This document shows positions 1 through 6,865 of a DNA stretch of 9,244 nt, in pieces. The notes below the pieces were generated by a model. That model saw only the letters and a list, made by a program, of their open reading frames with translations. It searched no databases and was not told the DNA's origin. The DNA comes from Acetomicrobium sp. UBA5826 (GTDB taxonomy: Bacteria; Synergistota; Synergistia; Synergistales; Acetomicrobiaceae). Made by a program: the position numbers and the translations under genes. Position 1 is the first letter of the stretch, and each line of letters starts with the position of its first letter. The stretch is from positions 1-9,244 of the forward strand of contig NZ_DJHF01000004.1 in the NCBI RefSeq assembly GCF_002433005.1, read 5' to 3'.

Positions 1-555
1 GGAAGGTTTTTAAAGGAAGCCGACATGGACGCCGTGAAACTTGAAGGCGGAAGAAGGGTCATAACGAGGATAAAGGCCATTGCCGACGCAGGGATCTTGG
101 TCATGGGACATATCGGTCTTACCCCTCAAAGTTCAGGAGTACTTGGGGGATTTAAGGCACAGGGCAGAGACCCCAAAAGCGCCAGAGACCTAATAATGGA
201 CGCCCGAGCCATAGAGGAAGCCGGAGCTTTCGCCCTACTTCTTGAAGCGGTACCGCCGGAACTGACGGAATTCATAACAAAAGACCTTTCCATACCCGTT
301 TACTCCATAGGAGCAGGAGCTCCCTGCGACGGACAGCTTCTCATATGCGGAGACATGCTCGGGTTATTCCAGGCCTTCACTCCAAAGTTCGTAAAGAAGT
401 ACGCAAACGTCGCAGAAGTTGAGACAAATGCCTTCAAGACATATATAGAGGACGTAAAGACGGGCAAATTCCCGGAAGATCAGCACTGCTACCACATACT
501 GCCCGAGACGGCCGAGGAATATCAGAAGATGCTTGAGGAGTTAAGAAGGTCATAG
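1..555 (+). CDS. panB: 3-methyl-2-oxobutanoate hydroxymethyltransferase (PanB), 5'-truncated by the window edge
   Basis: The reading frame is open from base 1, so the N-terminus lies outside the window; the first ATG (25) is internal, because codons 1-17 already match the conserved PanB stretch ending in VKLEGG. About 184 of the usual ~265-280 residues are present. PanB transfers a hydroxymethyl group from methylene-tetrahydrofolate to 2-oxoisovalerate, giving ketopantoate for pantothenate/CoA synthesis in the cytoplasm. Visible signatures are the VKLEGG lysine/glutamate region, GHIGLTPQS, GGFKAQGR, LLLEAVP (the Glu corresponding to the catalytic glutamate of E. coli PanB), SIGAGAPCDGQLL, FTPKFVKKYA, and the closing FPEDQHCYHI that parallels the family C-terminus. 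A further ~15 residues follow. No panC or panD follows; a U32-like gene comes 32 bases later with its own ribosome binding site. The family call is firm; whether it serves biosynthesis or a catabolic role in this cluster is open. Confidence 0.9.
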   Translation, partial: GRFLKEADMDAVKLEGGRRVITRIKAIADAGILVMGHIGLTPQSSGVLGGFKAQGRDPKSARDLIMDARAIEEAGAFALLLEAVPPELTEFITKDLSIPVYSIGAGAPCDGQLLICGDMLGLFQAFTPKFVKKYANVAEVETNAFKTYIEDVKTGKFPEDQHCYHILPETAEEYQKMLEELRRS

Positions 556-587
556 CGCCTTTTAATAAAATATCTGGAGGGTGAAAA

Positions 588-1544
588 ATGTTTAAAGCAA
601 AAAAGCTTTCCGAAATACGTGCCTTTATGGAAAAGTTGAATGTCCCGGGGTCGGATGGGTGGGGGCTGCCTACATCGGAAAAGACCTTTCCTGATGGCGC
701 AAACTACAGAATAGAAATAGCAGGAGTAGAGTATCCGTCGACATTTAAAGCCATGGTCGATGAAGCGAAAAAAAGAAAGGTCAAAGTGCACCGGGCCATC
801 TGTACAGTGGGAGGATCTTCCTATCTTACCTTTGATCAGTTGAAAGAGATGGCGAAAATTGCAAACGACGAAGGTATCGAAGTCATCATGACCATGGGAC
901 ACAGAAAGGCCTTCGATGTGGGATCGAAGGAAATGAGCACGAAGGAAGGTTCATTGCAGGGTTTCAGGCTTCGTGGATCCGACAACCTAGCCTACTGGTT
1001 CGAAGACCTTATGCGAAACCTTGAAGCGGGAATAAGGGGTTTCCTTGTCTACGACGAAGGTGCCCTTATGATCCTGTCCAAAATGCGAGAGGAAGGATTT
1101 ATACCGAAGGAAACAACTTTTAAGTGGTCCGTCTTCGGAGGCTACTGCAACCCGGCAGGGGCAAAGATGCTTGAGAGCATGGGCGTCAATTCCATGAATC
1201 CCCTATCCGATGTAGCTCTCCCCATCCTTTCCAGCATTAGAAAAGCTGTAGACATCCCCCTCGATGTTTATATGATCATCGTCGATGCCTTCGGAGGCAT
1301 GTACAGAGCCTATGATGCTCCGGAAATAGTGCGCGTCGCCTCTCCTGTCTACTTCAAGATAGAGCCAGGTACTTCCGAGGCCGACATTTACAAGCCCTGG
1401 ATGACTGAAAGCTGGCACGACGAATTCATTCGCATGAAGGTTAAGATCGCCCAGATACTACAGGAGATCATGGAAAGGCGAGCACCGGAACTGAAGATGT
1501 CCGAAATGTCGCCAAAGGATTTACGAATACCTGTAGTCGACTGA
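588..1544 (+). CDS. Conserved TIM-barrel-like protein resembling U32 peptidase-family proteins, function unknown
   Basis: A 318-residue soluble protein without signal peptide or membrane segment. The start at 588 is supported by GGAGG at 576-580, 7 bases upstream. Alternating hydrophobic strands and helices suggest a TIM barrel: KVKVHRAICTVGG (~65-76), GIEVIMTMGH (~96-105), GIRGFLVYDEGAL (~148-160), the SVFGGYCNPAG turn (~181-191), GVNSMNPLSD (~199-208) and IPLDVYMIIVDAFGG (~223-237). The C-terminal half, with residues like PEIVRVASPVYFK, recalls a group of proteins annotated as U32 family peptidases that are not classical collagenase-like enzymes; the U32 signature with its paired cysteines is not visible. 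No catalytic role can be assigned. It lies between panB and a glutamate-dehydrogenase-like gene (21 bases to the next ATG), so it is probably co-transcribed and may act on a small molecule rather than a peptide. The family call is from memory of related sequences and is moderate. Confidence 0.55.
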   Translation: MFKAKKLSEIRAFMEKLNVPGSDGWGLPTSEKTFPDGANYRIEIAGVEYPSTFKAMVDEAKKRKVKVHRAICTVGGSSYLTFDQLKEMAKIANDEGIEVIMTMGHRKAFDVGSKEMSTKEGSLQGFRLRGSDNLAYWFEDLMRNLEAGIRGFLVYDEGALMILSKMREEGFIPKETTFKWSVFGGYCNPAGAKMLESMGVNSMNPLSDVALPILSSIRKAVDIPLDVYMIIVDAFGGMYRAYDAPEIVRVASPVYFKIEPGTSEADIYKPWMTESWHDEFIRMKVKIAQILQEIMERRAPELKMSEMSPKDLRIPVVD

Positions 1545-1552
1545 TTTGCTTT

Positions 1553-1558
1553 AGGAGG
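1553..1558 (+). promoter_or_regulatory. Ribosome binding site that fixes the start of the first dehydrogenase
   Basis: AGGAGG lies 7 bases before ATG 1566 but only 4 bases before the in-frame TTG at 1563. The normal spacing favours ATG 1566 as the start. Confidence 0.75.
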
Positions 1559-1565
1559 TTTATTG

Positions 1566-2801
1566 ATGTCTGATCTATGGAATAACACCATTGGCTATAT
1601 GAAAAAAGCGAGCAATGCTCTAAATTTGGATGAAGAGATATTGGATGCGCTGCTTAAATGCAAGCGGGTACTGGAGTTTCAGATACCCCTGCGCATGGAC
1701 GACGGGAAGGTTCGGTATTTTACCGGATATCGCGTTGTGCATAACGATGCTTTGGGCGTCTCTGGGGACGGTACTCGCATAGTCGCCGGCCTGACCGCCG
1801 ACGAAGTTAAGGGTCTGGCTCTAGTCATGAGTATCAAACATGCTGCCAATGGTATTCCAGCGGGAGGAGCTAAGGGAGGGATCGATGCTGATCCCTCCCT
1901 TTTGTCCGAAGGTGAATTCGAGCGCTTAGTCAGAGGTTACGTCAGAGGACTTTTCCCGAGAGGTGCCAAGGTGGACGTGCCGGGCGCAGATATCAACACT
2001 AGCGCAAAAACGCAGGCATGGATGCTCGATGAATACGAACAGATAACGGGAATTCATTCGCCTGGCGCCGTCAATGACAAGCCCAGGATTCTGGGCGGTT
2101 CTTTGGGAGGAGAAGACGCCACGGGAAGAGGCATGTATCATCTTACTTTGAAAATATGCGAAGAGCAGGACTGGGCTCCCGAAGACGTCAAAGTAGCCAT
2201 ACAGGGTTTTGGAAACGTAGGTTCTTATTACGCAAAATACCTGCAAAGCGCAGGGTTTAAGGTCGTCGCCGTAAGCGATATCAAGGGAGGAGTCTTCAAT
2301 CCCGATGGGATCAATATAGAGGACTTGCTCAAATACTCAAGAATGACCGGTTCAGTAGCATCTTTCCCCGATGCCAGGCAAATCACCAAAGAAGAGATAC
2401 TACTTTGTGATTGCGACATCCTCGCCCCCAGCGCAGTAGAAGACGTCGTAACTCTTCGAAATGCAGGAGATATAAAAGCTAAGATCATAATCGAAGGTGC
2501 CAACGGACCCATCACTCCCCAGGCCGACGATGTCCTGTATTCTCGAGGAATTGTTGTCGTGCCCGATGTGGTCGCCAACGCGGGCAGCGCTATAGTATGT
2601 CACTTCGAAAGATCGCAATGCGCCACCGATAATTACTGGGACCTGGAGACTGTCCAAGCAAAACTGGAAAGCCAAATAATAAATTCCTACGATTCCATGA
2701 AAAACACTGCAAAAGAGCTACATATCTCTTTTAGAACTGCTGCATGGGTAAATGCCTTAAAGGCGATAGTAAAAGCTATGAAGCTGAGGGGGCTTCTTTG
2801 A
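1566..2801 (+). CDS. Glu/Leu/Phe/Val dehydrogenase family protein, atypical substrate pocket
   Basis: A 411-residue NAD(P)-dependent amino acid dehydrogenase, close to the usual length of hexameric glutamate dehydrogenases. Domain order is the substrate-binding half (~35-180) then the Rossmann half with GFGNVG (214-219) and Asp238 after strand 2. Retained catalytic features are Lys91 (MSIKHAA), Lys103 (GGAKGG) and Asp142 (VPGADINT). Two side-chain recognition residues of true glutamate dehydrogenases are altered: the lysine of the GPxKGGxR motif (Lys89 in Clostridium symbiosum) is Gly67 in GVSGDGTR, and the serine of VSxFE (Ser380) is Cys345 in VCHFE. The paralog at the window's end keeps the lysine at the same residue number. 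The enzyme probably deaminates an amino acid oxidatively, but glutamate may not be the substrate. ATG 1566 is chosen over TTG 1563 by ribosome-site spacing. The stop overlaps the next start (TGATG), indicating translational coupling with the EutB-like enzyme. Confidence 0.88.
   Translation: MSDLWNNTIGYMKKASNALNLDEEILDALLKCKRVLEFQIPLRMDDGKVRYFTGYRVVHNDALGVSGDGTRIVAGLTADEVKGLALVMSIKHAANGIPAGGAKGGIDADPSLLSEGEFERLVRGYVRGLFPRGAKVDVPGADINTSAKTQAWMLDEYEQITGIHSPGAVNDKPRILGGSLGGEDATGRGMYHLTLKICEEQDWAPEDVKVAIQGFGNVGSYYAKYLQSAGFKVVAVSDIKGGVFNPDGINIEDLLKYSRMTGSVASFPDARQITKEEILLCDCDILAPSAVEDVVTLRNAGDIKAKIIIEGANGPITPQADDVLYSRGIVVVPDVVANAGSAIVCHFERSQCATDNYWDLETVQAKLESQIINSYDSMKNTAKELHISFRTAAWVNALKAIVKAMKLRGLL
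1872..1903 (+). other. Perfect 12-bp hairpin plus T-run inside the dehydrogenase coding sequence
   Basis: AAGGGAGGGATC (1872-1883) is exactly complementary to GATCCCTCCCTT (1890-1901) across a 6-base loop, and the run TTTT (1900-1903) overlaps the end of the stem. This resembles an intrinsic terminator on the + strand, but it encodes the conserved KGGIDADPSL stretch, so part of it is imposed by protein sequence. A role as intragenic attenuator or RNA-stability element is possible and unproven. Confidence 0.35.
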
Positions 2802-3805
2802 TGAAGGCAGAAAGCCGTAGCATTTGCTCTCAAACAATTGATTTGAACTTACTTCACATATATGAGGCAAAAAAGCGCATATCACCGCTCGTTCGCCACA
2901 CGCCGCTAGTGAAATCAAATCCGCTTTCGTCTCTTTTCAATCATGATGTTTTTCTAAAGCTTGAATTTTTACAAGACCCTGGGGCATTTAAAGTTAGAGG
3001 AGCGACTAACAAGATACTTTCCCTATCCCCGACCGACAGAAAAAGGGGTGTGGTTACCTTTTCCACTGGAAACCACGGACTATGCACATGCTGGGTAGCA
3101 AAAAAGACCGATACACCTGCGGTAGTATGCGTTTCAAAACGCGTTGCTAAATTAAGTCCAAAGCGCATTGAGTTCATGCGAGCCCTTGGAGCTGAAGTTG
3201 TCGTAAGCGGCGATACACAGGATGAAGCTGGCGAAATGGCAAAAGAGCTTGTTGCATCGAGAGGTCTGACGTTGATACATCCCTTCGATGATCCTTTTGT
3301 CATTGCAGGACAGGGGACAATAGGGCTGGAATTGCTAGAAGATGAACCTTCTATTTCGTCTGTGCTTGTCCCTCTTTCGGGCGGCGGTTTGATCTCCGGC
3401 ATCGCCCTTGCAATGAAGTCCGCAAGAGCGAGTATCAAAGTTATCGGCGTTTCCATCGAGAATGCCCCTGTAATGTATGAAAGCATAAAGGCATGTCATC
3501 CTATAGAGATGAAAGAAGTTGACTCAATTGCAGAGTCCTTACTTGGAGGAATAGGGTTGGACAACAGATATACATTTGAAATGGTACGCGATCTAGTGGA
3601 TGAGATTGTATTGGTAAGCGAAGAGGAGATCGAAAATGCCCTCTCCTTTACCTTGGAAAACCACCATTGGTTGTTAGAAGGCGCCGGCGTAGCCGGCATC
3701 GCTGCGTTGCTTAGTAATAAAGCAAGCGGGGCAGGCAAAACAGCGATCATATTGTCAGGCTCGAATTGTGAAGCACGATCTCTGTTGAAACAATTGCAAA
3801 TCTGA
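2801..3805 (+). CDS. eutB: Threonine-dehydratase-like PLP enzyme, EutB-type (hydroxyectoine utilization)
   Basis: A 334-residue fold-type II PLP enzyme (serine/threonine dehydratase family). Visible motifs are the PLP lysine Lys64 in GAFKVRGA, STGNHG (88-93) around the cofactor, the phosphate-binding loop SGGGLISG (193-200) and Ser319 in LSGSN, which should contact the pyridine nitrogen. There is no C-terminal ACT domain, so it is not a feedback-regulated biosynthetic IlvA. The stretch GGIGLDNRYTF plus VRDLVDEIVLVSEEEI (249-277) and AVIAGQGT-like FVIAGQGT (166-173) are typical of EutB, the dehydratase of (hydroxy)ectoine utilization operons, and the nearby DoeA/EutD-like gene supports this. 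ATG 2801 overlaps the previous stop by one base and is preceded by GAGGGGG (2786-2792); the upstream in-frame ATG at 2744 would place 19 extra residues inside the dehydrogenase gene and is not favoured. Alternatives are a catabolic threonine/serine dehydratase, a 3-hydroxyaspartate dehydratase or a serine racemase. Confidence 0.75.
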   Translation: MKAESRSICSQTIDLNLLHIYEAKKRISPLVRHTPLVKSNPLSSLFNHDVFLKLEFLQDPGAFKVRGATNKILSLSPTDRKRGVVTFSTGNHGLCTCWVAKKTDTPAVVCVSKRVAKLSPKRIEFMRALGAEVVVSGDTQDEAGEMAKELVASRGLTLIHPFDDPFVIAGQGTIGLELLEDEPSISSVLVPLSGGGLISGIALAMKSARASIKVIGVSIENAPVMYESIKACHPIEMKEVDSIAESLLGGIGLDNRYTFEMVRDLVDEIVLVSEEEIENALSFTLENHHWLLEGAGVAGIAALLSNKASGAGKTAIILSGSNCEARSLLKQLQI

Positions 3806-3831
3806 TCCTTATTTCCGAGAGGAGTGGAAGG

Positions 3832-4443
3832 ATGAAACTCCTTCGCATGTTTAATATAGGTTTAAAAAAAATCGAGGAGTGGATAATAGCTTACAGCATA
3901 ATTTTGATGGCAATGATATTAATATTGAATGTCTTGGCAAGAAACTTACTCAATACGAGCATAAATTTTACCGAGGAAGTTAGCCAATTTTTAACAATAT
4001 TTGTCACCTTTTTCGGTACTAGTTATGCAGCCAGGAAGGCACAGCACATAAGAATGTCCCTCCTTTACGACATATCCAGCGAAAAAGGAAGAAAGGTCAT
4101 TATTTTGGTCACTTCAATAGGAACTGCCCTATTAATGTTTTATTTGACTTATTTGAGCTATAAATATGTCGCTAGAGTTGCTGTGTTAAACAGGGTAAGC
4201 CCAATTTTGCAGTTTCCACTTTATATTGTATGGAGTGCAGTTCCCATAGGGTGTTTCCTAACGGGTATTCAATATACCTTGACATTCATCAAAAACCTCA
4301 CAGTCAAAGAGACCTGGCTTTCCTTTGAATCTAAATTCGAGTATGAAGACGTTCCTAACTCAAATAAAGAAAGCAAAGGCGCCAAAACAGAAGAAAACCT
4401 GCCCGTAAGGGAAAGACAGGACCTGGAAAGGGGCGATGCCTAA
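3832..4443 (+). CDS. dctQ: TRAP transporter small membrane subunit (DctQ family)
   Basis: A 203-residue inner-membrane protein with the four helices expected of DctQ: ~18-38, ~48-68, ~88-112 and ~127-153. The family-typical FTEEVSQFLTIFVTFFGTSYAARKAQHIRM block (split over helix 2 and the following loop) is clear. The subunit supports the large membrane protein in sodium-driven uptake of a solute delivered by the periplasmic binding protein. It begins 26 bases after the EutB-like gene, with GAGGAG at 3819-3824, 7 bases before the ATG, and its stop overlaps the DctM start (TAATG), so the two are coupled. A hydrophilic, charged C-terminal tail of about 45 residues (from ~157) is longer than in many DctQ proteins. 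The substrate cannot be read from this subunit. Confidence 0.92.
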   Translation: MKLLRMFNIGLKKIEEWIIAYSIILMAMILILNVLARNLLNTSINFTEEVSQFLTIFVTFFGTSYAARKAQHIRMSLLYDISSEKGRKVIILVTSIGTALLMFYLTYLSYKYVARVAVLNRVSPILQFPLYIVWSAVPIGCFLTGIQYTLTFIKNLTVKETWLSFESKFEYEDVPNSNKESKGAKTEENLPVRERQDLERGDA

Positions 4444-5723
4444 TGCTGCTGGTAATGCTAGGTTCCATGCTGCTTTTGCTGATTTTAGGCTTCCCGATGA
4501 TGGTCCCCTTAATAGTTGCCCCCCTGCTCGTCATTCATTTCTACCTGCCAGCCTTTGATCCAGGTATGTTGGTTCAACAGATACTTGGAGGGATAAGACC
4601 TCTCGCTCTTATAGCCGTACCGATGTTTATATTCGCAGCAGACATCATAACGACAGGGCAGGTAGCGAGGCGGCTTATAGACTTTGTCATGGACTTCCTT
4701 GGCCATATAAGAGGCGGCTTGGCGATAACGACGACCGCTGCATGCACTTTCTTTGGTGCGGTTTCAGGATCATGTCAGGCAACGGTGGTAGCTATCGGAG
4801 AGACTATGAGGCCCTTCATGTTGGAAGATGGTTATGATGATTCGTTCAACATGGCATTGATTATAAACGCAGCAGGAATAGCCCTACTCATACCTCCAAG
4901 TATTTCAATGATCATCTACGGAGTAGTCACGGGAAGTTCCGTCGGGGAACTCTTTATTGCAGGCGTTGGACCGGGATTGCTTGTGTTCCTTTTATTTTCC
5001 ATATATTGTTACTTTGCTTCGCGGAAAATGAACATCAAGCTACGAGAAAAGGTTAGCTGGAAAGAGCGTCTGAACTCGCTCAAGAAGGCACTGATCCCCC
5101 TCGGTTTTCCCCTCATAATTCTAGGCGGAATCTATACGGGGATATTTAGTCCTACCGAAGCAGCCGCGGTTTCCGTTTTATATGCTGTCTTGGTCGAAAC
5201 CTTCGTATATAGACACTTGAAGATCAAAGACTATTATCGCATAGCATTGTCTACTGGAATCGTCACTGCTGTGGTCTTTATCTTAGTCGCCATGGGGGCA
5301 GCTTTCTCATGGTTGATCGCCTTTACCAGAATCCCCGATTTAATATTGCCCCCACTTCTTGGAGAAAATCCGACAGCATTCAAGCTGCTAATCATCATTA
5401 CCATATCTTATTTCGTTGCATGCATGTTTGTCGACTCTATCGTAGCCATCATGATGCTTTCGCCCATATTCGCGCCTTGGGTCGCAAGGCTTGGCATCGA
5501 TCCCATATTGGTAGGAGTAATTGTCACGATGCAGGCGGCAATAGGAGCCGTAACTCCTCCCTTTGGATGCAACATTTTTACGGCAATGGCCGTTTTCAAA
5601 AGGCCCTATATTGAAGTAGTAAGGCGAATTCCTCCTTTCCTCATACTCTACATCCTTGCAACGTTGCTGGTCATTTTATTCCCCGACATCGCTCTCTATC
5701 TCAGGGACTTAGCCTTTAGGTAA
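4443..5723 (+). CDS. dctM: TRAP transporter large membrane subunit (DctM family)
   Basis: A 426-residue polytopic membrane protein of normal DctM length, with hydrophobic segments from residue 1 to the C-terminus. Family landmarks are IRPLALIAVPMFIFAADI (51-68), GAVSGSCQATVVAIGE (105-120), the conserved LLIPPSISMIIYG (148-160), GELFIAGVGPGLL (168-180), IFSPTEAAAVS (234-244), LSPIFAPWVARLGIDP (339-354) and GAVTPPFGCNIF (368-379). The two similar halves, each with a P-rich PPS or TPP re-entrant motif, form the elevator transport domain and the sodium sites. It starts one base inside the DctQ stop codon. A serine common after the SGS motif is replaced here by Cys111. The gene is intact. With the neighbouring DctQ and DctP it forms a complete importer, probably for a zwitterionic or carboxylate solute. 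Confidence 0.95.
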   Translation: MLLVMLGSMLLLLILGFPMMVPLIVAPLLVIHFYLPAFDPGMLVQQILGGIRPLALIAVPMFIFAADIITTGQVARRLIDFVMDFLGHIRGGLAITTTAACTFFGAVSGSCQATVVAIGETMRPFMLEDGYDDSFNMALIINAAGIALLIPPSISMIIYGVVTGSSVGELFIAGVGPGLLVFLLFSIYCYFASRKMNIKLREKVSWKERLNSLKKALIPLGFPLIILGGIYTGIFSPTEAAAVSVLYAVLVETFVYRHLKIKDYYRIALSTGIVTAVVFILVAMGAAFSWLIAFTRIPDLILPPLLGENPTAFKLLIIITISYFVACMFVDSIVAIMMLSPIFAPWVARLGIDPILVGVIVTMQAAIGAVTPPFGCNIFTAMAVFKRPYIEVVRRIPPFLILYILATLLVILFPDIALYLRDLAFR

Positions 5724-5748
5724 ACGTGGGGGGTGGGATCGAAAAAAA

Positions 5749-5754
5749 TATAAT
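5749..5754 (+). promoter_or_regulatory. Possible -10 box (TATAAT) between dctM and dctP
   Basis: A perfect TATAAT sits in the AT-rich gap before dctP, but the region 16-18 bases upstream is G-rich (GTGGGG...) and has no -35 match. A separate weak or factor-dependent promoter that boosts the binding protein is possible. Confidence 0.2.
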
Positions 5755-5794
5755 TTCTTTAATGTTAATTAAGTAAAAATAATAATGAAGAAAA

Positions 5795-5803
5795 GAGGAG
5801 GGG
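5795..5803 (+). promoter_or_regulatory. Ribosome binding site that fixes the dctP start
   Basis: GAGGAGGGG ends 5 bases before ATG 5809. It lies inside the frame that would begin at ATG 5785, which argues that 5809 is the true start and gives a clean signal peptide. Confidence 0.8.
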
Positions 5804-5808
5804 AAATT

Positions 5809-6852
5809 ATGAAGTTAAGGTCATTGATTTGGATGGTGCTGGGTGTTTTTCTAGTGTCGGTGATGTTTTTAACACTTCCAAATGAGTCGTACGCAGCTCG
5901 TGAATGGAAATACGCCTTGGAGGAGATTCAGGGAAGCGTTCAGGATCACTACGCTCAGGAATACAAAAAGAGGGTAGAAGGGCAAATTCAAGATGTCACA
6001 ATAATCGTCTATCCCTATGGAGCTTTGGGCACTAGCGAAGACATTTCAGAATTAACGATGAACGGAATGCTCGAGTTTTGCTTTGCCACACCCGGACATC
6101 TCGGAACATTCATCCCGGCCGCGCGAGTGTTCTCTCTTCCCTTTATTTGGTCGGATAATCTCGAGGCGAATAAATATGTGGCACAGCACAGCAAGGCAAT
6201 TTACGAAATGCTAGCTACTGAATACGAGAAGTACGATCTAAAACTTCTTGCAGCCATGACCGAAGGATGGCAAATATGGACGTCCAATAAACCGATAAGA
6301 ACGCCTGCCGATATGAAAAACTTCAAGATAAGGATCATGGGCGACCCGATTCTTGCGGAGACCTACAAAGCTTATGGAGCCAACCCAATCCAGGTGCCTT
6401 ACTCGGATATCTACAGCTCATTACAACTTGGCATGATCGAAGGCAACATTCAGCCCTATTTCGCTCACGAGGAGATGCATTTCTACGAAGTACAGGACTA
6501 CTTTATCGAACCGAAAGAAATGCCATTTTTTGCGACAGTAGTTGCGAATAAACAATTCTTTGAGTCATTGCCAAAGGAAGAACAAGAAGCTATAGAGCAA
6601 ACTGCCAGGGATTGTATCGAATACATTTGGGGCGTACAGGCCAAATTAAATGAAGAGCGACTGGAAAAGATGTTGAAGGAACGCCCTCAAATCCAGGTCA
6701 TCAAGCTCACAGAAGAGGAGCGTCAAGCATTTAAGGATCTAACTAAACCAGTCATCGATAAGTACCTCGAAATGTCTGGTGATACCGGAAAGCAAATTCT
6801 CGACCAGTTGTTGAAGGAAATCGCCGAAGCTGAGGAAATGTTTGGTAAATAG
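5809..6852 (+). CDS. dctP: TRAP transporter solute-binding protein (DctP family)
   Basis: A 347-residue exported binding protein. Residues 1-29 form a signal peptide (MKLR, hydrophobic core, then ESYA before AREW), with cleavage likely after Ala29 or Ala30; no lipobox cysteine is present. The mature part shows the DctP fold: WKYALEEIQGSVQ start, FATPGHLGTFIPAARVFSLPFIW (~92-114), MKNFKIRIMGDP with Arg175 as the conserved carboxylate-binding arginine, and YSDIYSSLQLGMIEGNIQP (198-216). The FYEVQDYFIEP stretch (225-235) and the IRIMGDPILAETYKAYGA stretch recall the subgroup that includes ectoine/hydroxyectoine binders (TeaA, UehA), but binding residues were not confirmed one by one. Start 5809 is set by the ribosome binding site and signal peptide; ATG 5785 is rejected. 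The gap before it is AT-rich, and a strong hairpin follows the stop, which fits separate tuning of the abundant binding protein. Confidence 0.93.
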   Translation: MKLRSLIWMVLGVFLVSVMFLTLPNESYAAREWKYALEEIQGSVQDHYAQEYKKRVEGQIQDVTIIVYPYGALGTSEDISELTMNGMLEFCFATPGHLGTFIPAARVFSLPFIWSDNLEANKYVAQHSKAIYEMLATEYEKYDLKLLAAMTEGWQIWTSNKPIRTPADMKNFKIRIMGDPILAETYKAYGANPIQVPYSDIYSSLQLGMIEGNIQPYFAHEEMHFYEVQDYFIEPKEMPFFATVVANKQFFESLPKEEQEAIEQTARDCIEYIWGVQAKLNEERLEKMLKERPQIQVIKLTEEERQAFKDLTKPVIDKYLEMSGDTGKQILDQLLKEIAEAEEMFGK

Positions 6853-6865
6853 ATGTAATGCAATA

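Noticed and set aside
2744..2800. Upstream ATG giving the EutB-like protein 19 more residues
   Set aside because: It would overlap the dehydrogenase gene by 58 bases and the extra residues do not resemble the family N-terminus. The TGATG overlap with a ribosome site at 2786-2792 favours ATG 2801.
2941..3486. A 181-codon open frame on the minus strand opposite the EutB-like gene
   Set aside because: It lies wholly inside a well-supported + strand gene, has no ribosome site or recognisable domain, and its composition is that of an antisense shadow. The other minus-strand frames (for example 522-902, 1926-2246, 6723-7151, 8153-8530) fail for the same reasons.
3680..3700. GCCGGC-GTA-GCCGGC inverted repeat in the EutB-like gene
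   Set aside because: It encodes the conserved GAGVAGIAA glycine/alanine stretch, uses a self-complementary hexamer and has no T-run; codon constraint explains it.
5309..5614. A 101-codon + strand frame inside dctM
   Set aside because: It is out of frame with an intact, strongly conserved DctM protein and is rich in His/Arg/Asn without any domain; it is a shadow frame.
5785..5808. Upstream ATG for dctP
   Set aside because: Its first codons are the ribosome binding site itself, and the extension would put charged residues in front of an otherwise normal signal peptide.
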